Assembly: GCA_964385635.1 (NCBI GenBank)
Contig: CAYLPU010000158.1
Span: forward strand, 1-7,662
Length of the DNA stretch: 7,662 nt
Origin: CAYLPU01 sp964385635
GTDB taxonomy: Bacteria > Chloroflexota > Anaerolineae > B4-G1
Direction: 5' to 3'
Both the position numbers and the translations under genes were made by a program. The notes under the pieces are model-generated. The model did not search any database, was not told the origin of the DNA, and saw nothing but the letters and a program-made list of their open reading frames with translations. This document shows positions 1-6,111 of the stretch, piece by piece. Positions within the stretch are counted from its first letter, which is position 1. Each line of letters opens with the position of its first letter.

Positions 1-716
1 GGCTCAAACTCCTGGGCGGTGGGGCTCGTGACGGGCCTCGGTGAGGGGGTCAGCGCAGAGACAGTAGCCGTCCCACTGGCATCACAGAACTCGGCGACCT
101 CTGGCTCTTCTCCTGGCACTGCATACATCTCCCAGCAAGCGAGGAGCGCGCGCGGCAATGCAGGAGCGCAGGTTATGCCTCCTTCCTCGACTACCAGGTG
201 GGTCATCACATCGTTGATCTCAATCCTGAACCGAGAGCGAGCGCTCAAGAGCGTCACTGTGCAAACGGGCACGACGAACTCGTATGATGTGTTCTGAGCT
301 TCAAACAGGAGGCTTCCATCCCGTAACGTCACTTGCAGGCGGGGGGAGATGCTCAGGTTCCGCACCTCTATCGCGGTTTTGGGTGCCAGTTCGAGCGTGC
401 TGCCATCACCAAGGCAGAACTGAGCACCCTCTGCCGCATCCGCTACGATCTGACCACTACCCTCAATGCTGATCTCTCCGTCCATCGTTATCCATTCGGA
501 AGCGTCTGACCATTGCAACTGTGCTTCCCCTGCACAGAGGCGCATTCGCAGGTAAGGCGGTGTGACTTGCTCAGTCACTGTGGGGGAGTTGTGGCAAGTG
601 GTGATCAGACCCGCGAGCAGGGCCGGTAACAGCAGGCAGGCCACTCTTCTACACGCACTGAACCGCTGACCGAGTATTCTGGGCTCTGGGTGCATTAACG
701 GGTTCCGGGTGGACAT
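1..716 (-). CDS. FecR-like exported protein, 3' end beyond window
   Basis: This minus-strand frame stays open from ATG 716 to the window edge (238 codons read). The N-terminus has basic residues (R18, R23, R24) and a hydrophobic stretch at about 25-38 (CLLLPALLAGLI), then Cys41. This is a signal peptide; ITTC is a poor lipobox, so lipidation is uncertain. Residues about 63-182 read like a FecR domain: GEAQLQW, then LGDGSTLELAPKTAIEV, then VTLRDGSLLFEA, ending in VVEEGGI. The tail from about 223 is Pro/Ser/Thr-rich, like a linker to something outside the window. The mature part has at least six Cys (61, 101, 152, 183, 194, 211), unusual for FecR-like domains and perhaps disulfide-bonded. FecR domains occur in sigma-factor regulators and in many surface proteins; no sigma-factor gene is visible, so a structural or sensing role is only a guess. 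Start 716 has GGAG 13 nt upstream; ATG 695 is the alternative. A promoter lies at 771-798. Confidence 0.72.
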   Translation of the reverse strand, partial: MSTRNPLMHPEPRILGQRFSACRRVACLLLPALLAGLITTCHNSPTVTEQVTPPYLRMRLCAGEAQLQWSDASEWITMDGEISIEGSGQIVADAAEGAQFCLGDGSTLELAPKTAIEVRNLSISPRLQVTLRDGSLLFEAQNTSYEFVVPVCTVTLLSARSRFRIEINDVMTHLVVEEGGITCAPALPRALLACWEMYAVPGEEPEVAEFCDASGTATVSALTPSPRPVTSPTAQEFE

Positions 717-766
717 GGCTCTTGTTCTACTCCAGGTATGACCAGTGCTCTGCTTCTCGCCGTCCT

Positions 767-779
767 GAGTATTATACTC
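767..779. promoter_or_regulatory. Palindrome over leftward -10, possible operator
   Basis: GAGTAT-T-ATACTC is a perfect 6-bp inverted repeat around one central base. It covers the -10 hexamer of the leftward promoter. A dimeric repressor could sit here, but an AT-rich -10 is partly palindromic by chance, and no family-specific operator is recognised. Confidence 0.3.
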
Positions 780-798
780 TTGATCTGTCCCATGACAA
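771..798 (-). promoter_or_regulatory. Sigma-70-type promoter for the FecR-like gene
   Basis: On the minus strand TTGTCA (798-793) and a perfect TATAAT (776-771) are separated by 16 nt. The predicted leader is about 50 nt ahead of ATG 716. The -10 overlaps the palindrome at 767-779. Confidence 0.6.
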
Positions 799-877
799 GT
801 CTCAAAGGCGACTGAGGAATCGCAACAGTTCTGTGGCTCCCTTTCAACGGCCAGGACTGCCAACGCGGAGACAGCAA

Positions 878-905
878 TTGCGGAATCACACACGAATGGT
901 ATAAT
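878..905 (+). promoter_or_regulatory. Sigma-70-type promoter for sufCB
   Basis: TTGCGG (878-883) and a perfect TATAAT (900-905) are separated by 16 nt. Transcription would begin near 912, giving a leader of about 97 nt before sufC. The leader carries two copies of TTTGCG (934-939, 943-948). I see no recognisable IscR or SufR operator. Confidence 0.6.
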
Positions 906-990
906 GAAAGTGATATAGAATTGCCACGCAACATTTGCGCTGTTTGCGAGAGTTTTGTAGCACGGGATGTCATCACGTCTTATGTTAGAT

Positions 991-1005
991 GCGGCAGGAG
1001 GCCGC
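991..1005 (+). promoter_or_regulatory. GC hairpin with the sufC Shine-Dalgarno in its loop
   Basis: GCGGC (991-995) and GCCGC (1001-1005) can form a five-pair all-GC stem with the loop AGGAG (996-1000). The full Shine-Dalgarno AGGAGG (996-1001) sits 7 nt before ATG 1009, which fixes that start. The stem would display or constrain the ribosome-binding site, so translational control is possible. The stem is short and could be coincidental. Confidence 0.35.
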
Positions 1006-1008
1006 CCT

Positions 1009-1803
1009 ATGGAGGAACACAACGTGTTATTGAAGATGGAGGACGTGTGGGTTCAGCGGCCTGGCGCGGAGGTGCTGCGAGGGGTCAACCTGGCTGTCCA
1101 GCGCGGTGAAGTGCATACCCTGCTGGGTCTCAATGGCTCAGGCAAGACCAGCCTGGCGCTCACGTTGATGGGTGCTGGCGGATATGAGCCTCAGCGGGGC
1201 TGTATTGTTCTTGACGGGCAGGACATCACTGGCCTCTCGGTGACAGAACGGGCGCGGCTAGGGCTGACATTGGCCTGGCAGGAGCCGGCCCGCTTCGAGG
1301 GGCTGCCTGTGGCTGACTACCTGGCGCTGGGGATGAAGAAGCCGTCGCGGGAGCGGATTGAGGAGGCGTTGTTGAATGTGGCGCTTTCACCTCTGGCTTA
1401 TATGGGTCGCATGGTCAACAGTGCTCTCTCCGGCGGGGAGCGGAAGCGGATTGAGCTGGCGGCGGTCTACGCGATGCGGCCTCGGTTGGCCATCCTCGAC
1501 GAGCCCGATTCGGGGATTGATGTGCTGTGCATTGAGGACATCACGGTGTTGATTCGCCGTATGGCGGACGAGGGCACGTCTGTTCTCTTGATCACGCACA
1601 GGGACGAGATGGCTGATGTGGCCGACAGGGCCTCACTGATGTGCGGTGGCACGGTCGTCAACACCGGCACGCCGGCCGAGGTGCGCGAGTACTTCGCGCG
1701 GCGGTGCCGGCCACACGAAAACCTGCTGGGCAGCCAACCCTGGGGGGCGGAGGCTGGCGGCACCTATCAGCGCGTGGTTGCCGAGGGGGTATGCGATGAG
1801 TAA
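1009..1803 (+). CDS. sufC: SufC/SmsC-type Fe-S assembly ABC ATPase
   Basis: Cytosolic ATPase of SUF-type Fe-S cluster assembly; it should bind the SufB-like scaffold encoded next and power cluster formation. The 264-aa protein has every ABC motif: Walker A GLNGSGKTS (40-48), Q-loop Q91, signature LSGGERKR (140-147), Walker B with D-loop LAILDEPDSGID (160-171, catalytic E165) and H-loop H197. The DSGID segment and the LSGGERKRIEL helix are SufC-like rather than importer-like, and no permease gene is adjacent. Length is slightly above the usual roughly 250 aa because of a C-terminal extension (about 230-264). ATG 1009 is preferred because of the AGGAGG 7 nt upstream; an in-frame ATG at 967 lacks such a site. 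The gene overlaps the next by 8 nt, so translation is probably coupled. No sufD, sufS, sufU or sufR is in the window. Confidence 0.92.
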   Translation: MEEHNVLLKMEDVWVQRPGAEVLRGVNLAVQRGEVHTLLGLNGSGKTSLALTLMGAGGYEPQRGCIVLDGQDITGLSVTERARLGLTLAWQEPARFEGLPVADYLALGMKKPSRERIEEALLNVALSPLAYMGRMVNSALSGGERKRIELAAVYAMRPRLAILDEPDSGIDVLCIEDITVLIRRMADEGTSVLLITHRDEMADVADRASLMCGGTVVNTGTPAEVREYFARRCRPHENLLGSQPWGAEAGGTYQRVVAEGVCDE

Positions 1804-2794
1804 TCATTCACCTTCTCTCGTTAAGTCCTCTATCTTGCAGCAGCGCGACCCAGCCTGGGCCCGGGAGTTCAAGGCTATCCTCAAGGCATACGAGCAGGCT
1901 GGCGGTAAGCCAGACGTCTTGCAGACACCGCGGGTCGCCAGCGCCGTCATCAGCGGCAATCAGGTACTGGCGGTCAATCAGGTCGAAGGTGTGAACATTG
2001 AGGCGGAAGAACGGGAGCATGGTGTGCGTGCCTGCATCACGGTCGCGCCGGGTACGAAAGTTGACTATCCTGTACATCTGTGCTTCGGGATGATTCCCGC
2101 TGAGGGTCTGCAGGAGATCATCTCCGAGTTTGAGATCGGGGAAGGGGCGGAGGTGGGCTTTCTGGCGCATTGTACCTTCCCCAACGCGGTGAATCTCAAG
2201 CACGTTATGCACGCGCATATCCACGTCGGGCCGGGCGCGACGATGCGCTACAGCGAAGGCCACTATCATGGCTCCCTCGGCGGCATTGAGGTGCTGCCCA
2301 CCACATATGCGCAAGTGGACGAGGGGGGATGGCTGGAGTTTGAGTTCAGCCTGGTACACGGTCGGGTGGGGCGCTTGGAGATCCAGTTCGAGGTAGACGT
2401 AGTCGCCGGGGGTGTGGTCGAGCTGGTCACCAAGGCCTACGGATCGGCCGAGGATGAAATCTATGTGAACGAAGTGGTGCGGCTCAACGGAGAGGGGGCA
2501 CGTGGTTTGACCAAGACGCGGGTTGCGGTGTGTGACCGGGCCACCAGCGAGATCTACACCACCGCAGAAGGAAACGCGCCCGGCGCGGTGGGGCACATGG
2601 ACTGTACCGAGATTGTGCGCGGGGAGGCGACGGCGCGCAATGTGCCGGTCGTCGTCGTGCGCGATGATCGGGCGCGGGTGACCCACGAAGCGGCGATTGG
2701 CAGCGTCAGCAAGAATGAGTTGGAGACGCTGATGGCACGCGGTCTGGATGAGGATGAGGCCGTAGATATTATCATCCGGGGGATGTTGGGGTAG
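1796..2794 (+). CDS. sufB: Short SufB/SufD-family Fe-S scaffold (SmsB-like)
   Basis: Scaffold partner of SufC, 332 aa, much shorter than E. coli SufB (about 495 aa). It begins with a helical segment (about 15-37), then a long beta-rich core (about 45-265) and the family-typical C-terminus. GHMDCTEIV places C270 where SufB has its scaffold Cys405. RVTHEAAIGSV places E298 where SufB has Glu434; the spacing is 28 here against 29 in E. coli. Both residues support SufB-like rather than SufD-like function. The ending ETLMARGLDEDEAVDIIIRGML matches the SufB helix that contacts SufC. H297 precedes the Glu. Start ATG 1796 lies inside the end of sufC, with a purine-rich GAGGGGG 6 nt upstream; an in-frame ATG at 1646 deep inside sufC is rejected. 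The short form with only sufC beside it fits the SMS systems known from archaea and some bacteria. An automated call of SufD would be the main alternative. Confidence 0.9.
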   Translation: MSNHSPSLVKSSILQQRDPAWAREFKAILKAYEQAGGKPDVLQTPRVASAVISGNQVLAVNQVEGVNIEAEEREHGVRACITVAPGTKVDYPVHLCFGMIPAEGLQEIISEFEIGEGAEVGFLAHCTFPNAVNLKHVMHAHIHVGPGATMRYSEGHYHGSLGGIEVLPTTYAQVDEGGWLEFEFSLVHGRVGRLEIQFEVDVVAGGVVELVTKAYGSAEDEIYVNEVVRLNGEGARGLTKTRVAVCDRATSEIYTTAEGNAPGAVGHMDCTEIVRGEATARNVPVVVVRDDRARVTHEAAIGSVSKNELETLMARGLDEDEAVDIIIRGMLG

Positions 2795-2811
2795 TTGGGG
2801 AATACGCTCGT

Positions 2812-2840
2812 TTGACCTGTTCACCTGGATTTAGTATACT
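2812..2840 (+). promoter_or_regulatory. Near-consensus sigma-70 promoter for the flavin reductase operon
   Basis: TTGACC (2812-2817) and TATACT (2835-2840) are separated by the ideal 17 nt. This lies 17 nt past the sufB-like stop, so the next two genes have their own promoter. The predicted leader is about 33 nt and contains AGGAGG (2865-2870), 9 nt before ATG 2880. I see no terminator between the sufB-like stop and this promoter, so readthrough is possible. Confidence 0.75.
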
Positions 2841-2879
2841 GTAACTCTTACCGACTATCTTACGAGGAGGGTTGGAGAG

Positions 2880-3437
2880 ATGGTGAAAGTCACTAAGAAG
2901 CCAGCGACGGTTCTCTATCCGGTGCCTGTGGTATTGGTCAGTTGTGGCACTGGCCAGCGAGCCAACATCATCACCCTGGCGTGGGTGGGCACGCTTTGTT
3001 CGGAACCGCCGCTAGTGGGTGTCGGTGTGCGGCCAAGCCGTCATTCGCATGGGCTGATCAAGGAGGTTGGCGAGTTTGTGGTCAACCTGCCCAACGTGGA
3101 GCAGGCCAGGTGGGTGGATTACTGTGGGATAGTGTCGGGCCGGGATGAGGACAAGTGGGCGGCCTGTGGCTTCACCCAGGCTCCTGCGACCGAGGTGCAG
3201 GTGCCAGTCATCGCCGAGTGCCCGGTCAACATTGAGTGTCGTGTGCAGCAGGTACTCTCGCTGGGCAGCCACGACCTGTTCATCGGACAAGTGGTGGCGG
3301 TGCAGATGGACGAGAGCGTGCTCGACGAGCGCGGCCGCCTCGACTTGGCCAAGGCCAGGCCGTTCGCTTTCCTGAACGGGCAGTATTGGGGCATGGGAGA
3401 ACTGCTGGGCTCGTTTGGCTACTCCAGGAAACGATAG
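2880..3437 (+). CDS. Flavin reductase family protein (FMN-binding split barrel)
   Basis: The 185-aa protein has the length and motifs of the flavin-reductase-like/flavoredoxin family, which bind FMN in a split beta-barrel and act as dimers in the cytosol. The N-terminal strand PVPVVLVSCG (15-23) leads into NIITLAWVGTLCSEPP (29-44), the typical segment contacting FMN phosphate. VGVGVRPSRHSHGLI (46-60) follows, then EFVVNLP (65-71) and the DYCGIVSGRDEDKW loop (80-93). The terminal strand HDLFIGQVVAVQ (131-142) is also typical. Members either reduce free flavin for a partner oxygenase or transfer electrons as flavoredoxins. No oxygenase is nearby, so an electron-transfer role is equally possible. 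It is the first gene of a pair with the OCD-family gene, 14 nt upstream of it, suggesting a shared pathway. The substrate cannot be told from sequence. Confidence 0.88.
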   Translation: MVKVTKKPATVLYPVPVVLVSCGTGQRANIITLAWVGTLCSEPPLVGVGVRPSRHSHGLIKEVGEFVVNLPNVEQARWVDYCGIVSGRDEDKWAACGFTQAPATEVQVPVIAECPVNIECRVQQVLSLGSHDLFIGQVVAVQMDESVLDERGRLDLAKARPFAFLNGQYWGMGELLGSFGYSRKR

Positions 3438-3438
3438 C

Positions 3439-3447
3439 AAGGAGGTG
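3439..3447 (+). promoter_or_regulatory. Strong ribosome-binding site fixing the OCD-family start
   Basis: AAGGAGGTG complements the bacterial 16S anti-Shine-Dalgarno over nine bases. Its AAGGAGG core lies 6 nt before ATG 3452. It lies in the 14-nt gap after the flavin reductase stop and rules out the much earlier in-frame ATG at 3236, inside the previous gene. Confidence 0.8.
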
Positions 3448-3451
3448 TTTG

Positions 3452-4423
3452 ATGTCTGACAAGTTTCTCTATCTCTCCCAGGCCGACGTAGTGTCCGCTG
3501 GCCTGACGATGGCTGAGATCATCATCGCGCTGGAGCAGATGTTCCGCGAGAAGGGTGAGGGCCGGGTGGAGATGCCGCCCAAGCCAGGCATCCACACGAT
3601 GCCCGACGCTTTCATCCACGCCATGCCCGCCTACATCCCCGCGCTCGAATCCGCCGGGATGAAATGGGTCAGCGGTTACCCGGAGAACTGCAAACGTGGC
3701 CTGCCGTACATCACTGGGCTGCTCATTCTCAACGACCCCGAGACGGGCGTCCCGCTGGCGGTGATGGATTGTGTGTGGATCACGGCCAAGCGCACCGGCG
3801 CGGCTACCGCTGTAGCAGCCAAGTACCTGGCCCGCCCCGATTCCGAGGTTGCCGGCATCCTGGGCTGCGGCGTGCAGGGACGCAGCAACCTTGAGGCGCT
3901 GCACGTACTCTTCCCGCTCAAGAGGGTGTTGGCCTACGACGTAGACCCCGACGCTCAGCGGCGGTACGTGCGGGAGATGAGCGAGCAGTTCGGACTGGAG
4001 GTTGTGCCGGTGCAAGAGCCGAAGCAGGCGATGGCCGGCTGCGACATCGTGGTCACGGCGGGGCCTATTCTGAAAGTGCCGCATGCCACCATCAAGCCGG
4101 GCTGGTTCGAGGCCGGGGCTTTCGCGTCGCTGGTGGACTTCGACTCATACTGGCACTCAGATGCGATGCATGAGGTGGACAAGTTCTGCACCGACGACGT
4201 GCCCCAACTGGAGCACTACAGGGAGGTCGGTTACTTCCAGGACATCCCGCCCATCTACGCCGATCTGGGGGAATTGGTCACTGGGCGCAAGCCGGGACGC
4301 GAGACCCCCACCGAGCGTACAATGACCTGTAACTTAGGGCTGGCCCTGGACGACATGGCCACCGCGCCGCTGATCTACCGTCGGGCTTTGGAGCAAGGCA
4401 TCGGCACCTGGTTGCCGCTCTGA
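3452..4423 (+). CDS. Ornithine cyclodeaminase/mu-crystallin family NAD(P)-dependent enzyme
   Basis: The 323-aa protein is full length for the OCD/mu-crystallin family, which includes ornithine cyclodeaminase, archaeal alanine dehydrogenase and ketimine/imine reductases. The N-terminal substrate region contains R38, K71 (GMKWVSGYP) and R114 (TAKRTGAAT), placed where family members bind the substrate carboxylate. The Rossmann motif is GCGVQG (138-143), and the second strand ends at D163 in AYDVDP, which favours NAD. FASLVDFDSYW puts D231 where ornithine cyclodeaminase has its catalytic Asp, although the usual N-x-x-G-A-D context is altered to L-V-D-F-D, so the substrate may differ. It is co-transcribed with the flavin reductase, which suggests a redox step on an amino-acid-derived imine or keto acid; this is inference. 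A specific ornithine cyclodeaminase label would be over-annotation. Confidence 0.87.
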   Translation: MSDKFLYLSQADVVSAGLTMAEIIIALEQMFREKGEGRVEMPPKPGIHTMPDAFIHAMPAYIPALESAGMKWVSGYPENCKRGLPYITGLLILNDPETGVPLAVMDCVWITAKRTGAATAVAAKYLARPDSEVAGILGCGVQGRSNLEALHVLFPLKRVLAYDVDPDAQRRYVREMSEQFGLEVVPVQEPKQAMAGCDIVVTAGPILKVPHATIKPGWFEAGAFASLVDFDSYWHSDAMHEVDKFCTDDVPQLEHYREVGYFQDIPPIYADLGELVTGRKPGRETPTERTMTCNLGLALDDMATAPLIYRRALEQGIGTWLPL

Positions 4424-4495
4424 GGTTAGCCGTTAGCCGGTAAGACCCCAGGTGTCCTTTTCTCTGGCGCTCTACAGACCTCAAGAAGGTCGAGG

Positions 4496-5476
4496 TTACG
4501 CAGTGACTGCCATCCGCCGCTGTATACGCAGCACCAGGAAAGTGAGCCACGGCGAAGGTTTCTTCTTGTCGGCGAAGGACCAGCCTTTCCAGGCGCGGAA
4601 CATTGAGCCGGCAGTGTAGCGGCCCTCCTCGTCGGCCTGCTCGGTGACCGTCTCCACCATCTCCCGGAAGCGGGGGTCGGCGTGGACGAAGGGGAAGCGG
4701 CTAAGCACGTCCACTACGTGCAGGACGTCGTACCAGACGAAAGGGTACTTGAGTTTGCGGAAAGTCGTGCCGATGCCGAACATATAGATCTTGCGCTCGG
4801 TCTGGTGCTCCCAGTGCCAGAGGAGCATCTCGGCGCCGGTGCGCGTGGCGGGGCTATCCAGCAGTTCTGGCACTTGCGATAGTGCTTTCAGTGCATAGAC
4901 ATTGACGATGGGGCAGGGATCGGCCTTGCGCCCTGGCCCCCGGAATTTGCCCAACTCCGGCGCGACGACGCAACGGTAGCCATTCTCGTCTACCAATCCG
5001 ACCAGGTGTCCCACCGCCCGCTGTACGCGCGGATCGTCCCCCAGGCCCATCGACAGCAGGGCGTAGAGCAGCGTCGGCGCGTCGCACAGCATCCACGTCC
5101 ACGTGTCCTCACCGGTTCCACCATACCGCTCGTGGATATTCATCGTGAGCTGAAAGGCTCCCTCCGGCGACTGGTGGGCCATCACGGCCTCGATGCCGGT
5201 GGCCATACCGGGGTCGTCGGCTCGCACGCCGAAATCGGCCAGCGTGCTAAACTTGTAGATGGGGTGTTTGGCGTCGTTGTGCCGCTTGAGGGCATAGCCG
5301 GGCCAGGCGGCGGCCTCGGCGATCATTTCCTGAACCCAGCCGTGGGCCAGCATCTCGGCGCGGGCGGCTTGCACCTCCGCGTTGTCCTCGGGCTGGTCGA
5401 GCAGGTCTACCAGCGTGCGGTAGCGGGTCCAGGGTTCGTCGGAATCCAGCAGCCAGTTGGTGACTTCGGCTGTCAT
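4496..5476 (-). CDS. Predicted alpha/alpha-toroid (prenyltransferase/terpene-cyclase-like) protein
   Basis: The 326-aa protein is soluble, with no signal peptide or membrane segment. It begins with WLLDSDEPWTRYRTLVDLL (8-26) and continues as helical-pair repeats typical of alpha/alpha toroids: IEAVMAHQSPEGAFQL (95-110), TWTWMLCDAPTLLYALLSMG (125-144), VNVYALKALSQVPELL (191-206), FVWYDVLHVVDVLSRFP (246-262). The repeats resemble prenyltransferase/squalene-cyclase repeats, but no cyclase catalytic motif such as DXDD is seen. C131-D132, C188 and H253 fall at repeat helices and could be a metal site like the Asp-Cys-His set of protein prenyltransferases; this is speculative. Start ATG 5476 has GGGAG 6 nt upstream, and an in-frame ATG farther back lies inside the preceding gene. 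It is the last of three minus-strand genes, 14 nt after the HEAT gene. Its function is unknown; related proteins in databases may carry misleading names. Confidence 0.75.
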   Translation of the reverse strand: MTAEVTNWLLDSDEPWTRYRTLVDLLDQPEDNAEVQAARAEMLAHGWVQEMIAEAAAWPGYALKRHNDAKHPIYKFSTLADFGVRADDPGMATGIEAVMAHQSPEGAFQLTMNIHERYGGTGEDTWTWMLCDAPTLLYALLSMGLGDDPRVQRAVGHLVGLVDENGYRCVVAPELGKFRGPGRKADPCPIVNVYALKALSQVPELLDSPATRTGAEMLLWHWEHQTERKIYMFGIGTTFRKLKYPFVWYDVLHVVDVLSRFPFVHADPRFREMVETVTEQADEEGRYTAGSMFRAWKGWSFADKKKPSPWLTFLVLRIQRRMAVTA

Positions 5477-5490
5477 TTTTGTCTCCCTTT

Positions 5491-6111
5491 TTATTGAAGC
5501 ACAAACCTCTGAGCCAACCGCCGGACGTTGGCCCGGCGGTGGTCCAGGCAACCCTGGGCTGCAGCCCGCGCCTCTAACTCCAGCCCCGGTTCCACCTCTA
5601 TCAGTTTGCTCATGGCTTCCAGCACCAGTTTAGCGTGTTTGCCTTCCCACACCTCCAGCGCCCGCAGCAGATGGGGAAACACCTCCCGCGCTGTCTCCGG
5701 TCCGCAACGACCGTATTCGCCCAATGCCAGCACTGCGCAGTCGCGGACGATGACGCTTTTGTCCTTCTTGATCTTGGCCACCAGGTCAGGCAGCAAGGGC
5801 GCAATCTGCTCCGGCACCAGGGATGCCGCCAGTGCCAGGGCGTGGGTGGACTCCCAGCGCACCCGCGTGTTCTTGTGGCTGATGAGTGGGGCGATACGGT
5901 CCACGTAAGGTACTACCAGCGCCGGATTCTCCTTGGCCACCTCGGTGAACACTTCGGCGCAGTCGCCCACCAGTTTGCGGTCGTCCCACTCCAATCCCAC
6001 CGCTATCTCGTCCAGCAGATCGGGTTGCCCCAAAGCCTCCCGGGCCACGGCCTTGTTGGATGACTCGCTACGGTCGCCCGCGGCCGACGATAATCGTTGC
6101 AGGATGCTCAT
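5491..6111 (-). CDS. HEAT-repeat protein
   Basis: The 206-aa protein is soluble and almost entirely helical, with about five HEAT-type helical pairs after a short N-terminal segment. The repeats run roughly 20-42, 46-78, 79-112, 117-152 and 155-190. Repeat signatures include VPYVDRIAPLISHKNTRVRW (67-86), LLPDLVAKIKKDKSVIVRD (106-124) and an Asp/Arg pair at repeat ends (RVRWES, IVRDCA, NVRRLA). HEAT arrays are protein-binding scaffolds without their own chemistry, so this is probably an adaptor for one of its operon partners. The start codon shares four bases (ATGA) with the stop of the upstream membrane-protein gene, and GGGAG lies 7 nt before it. The toroid gene follows after 14 nt. No catalytic motif is seen. 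A phycobilisome-lyase-type HEAT label would be unsupported. Confidence 0.82.
   Translation of the reverse strand: MSILQRLSSAAGDRSESSNKAVAREALGQPDLLDEIAVGLEWDDRKLVGDCAEVFTEVAKENPALVVPYVDRIAPLISHKNTRVRWESTHALALAASLVPEQIAPLLPDLVAKIKKDKSVIVRDCAVLALGEYGRCGPETAREVFPHLLRALEVWEGKHAKLVLEAMSKLIEVEPGLELEARAAAQGCLDHRRANVRRLAQRFVLQ

Noticed and set aside
19..472. Plus-strand ORFs of 92 and 62 aa
   Set aside because: Low-complexity translations lying antisense to the FecR-like gene, which has a signal peptide and domain pattern.
695..976. Minus-strand 93-aa ORF ending in TAATG at 695
   Set aside because: It overlaps both divergent promoters, has no recognisable domain, and its end covers the N-terminal codons of the FecR-like gene.
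967..1008. Upstream in-frame ATG for sufC at 967
   Set aside because: It adds 14 residues not matching SufC and lacks a Shine-Dalgarno; ATG 1009 has AGGAGG at ideal spacing.
1808..2824. Minus-strand 338-aa ORF
   Set aside because: Entirely antisense to the sufB-like gene, His/Pro/Arg-rich as expected for a shadow frame, and overlapping the downstream promoter.
3419..4084. Minus-strand 221-aa ORF
   Set aside because: Antisense to the OCD-family gene, which has clear Rossmann and active-site motifs; the shadow has no family features.
4424..4495. Possible bidirectional terminator between the convergent genes
   Set aside because: Only a five-pair stem (GACCT 4477-4481 with AGGTC 4487-4491), with no T-run. 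A tandem GTTAGCC pair near 4426-4439 is too short to call a repeat.
5006..5497. Plus-strand 163-aa ORF
   Set aside because: Antisense to the toroid gene; Gly/Val/His-rich shadow translation with no domain or ribosome-binding site.
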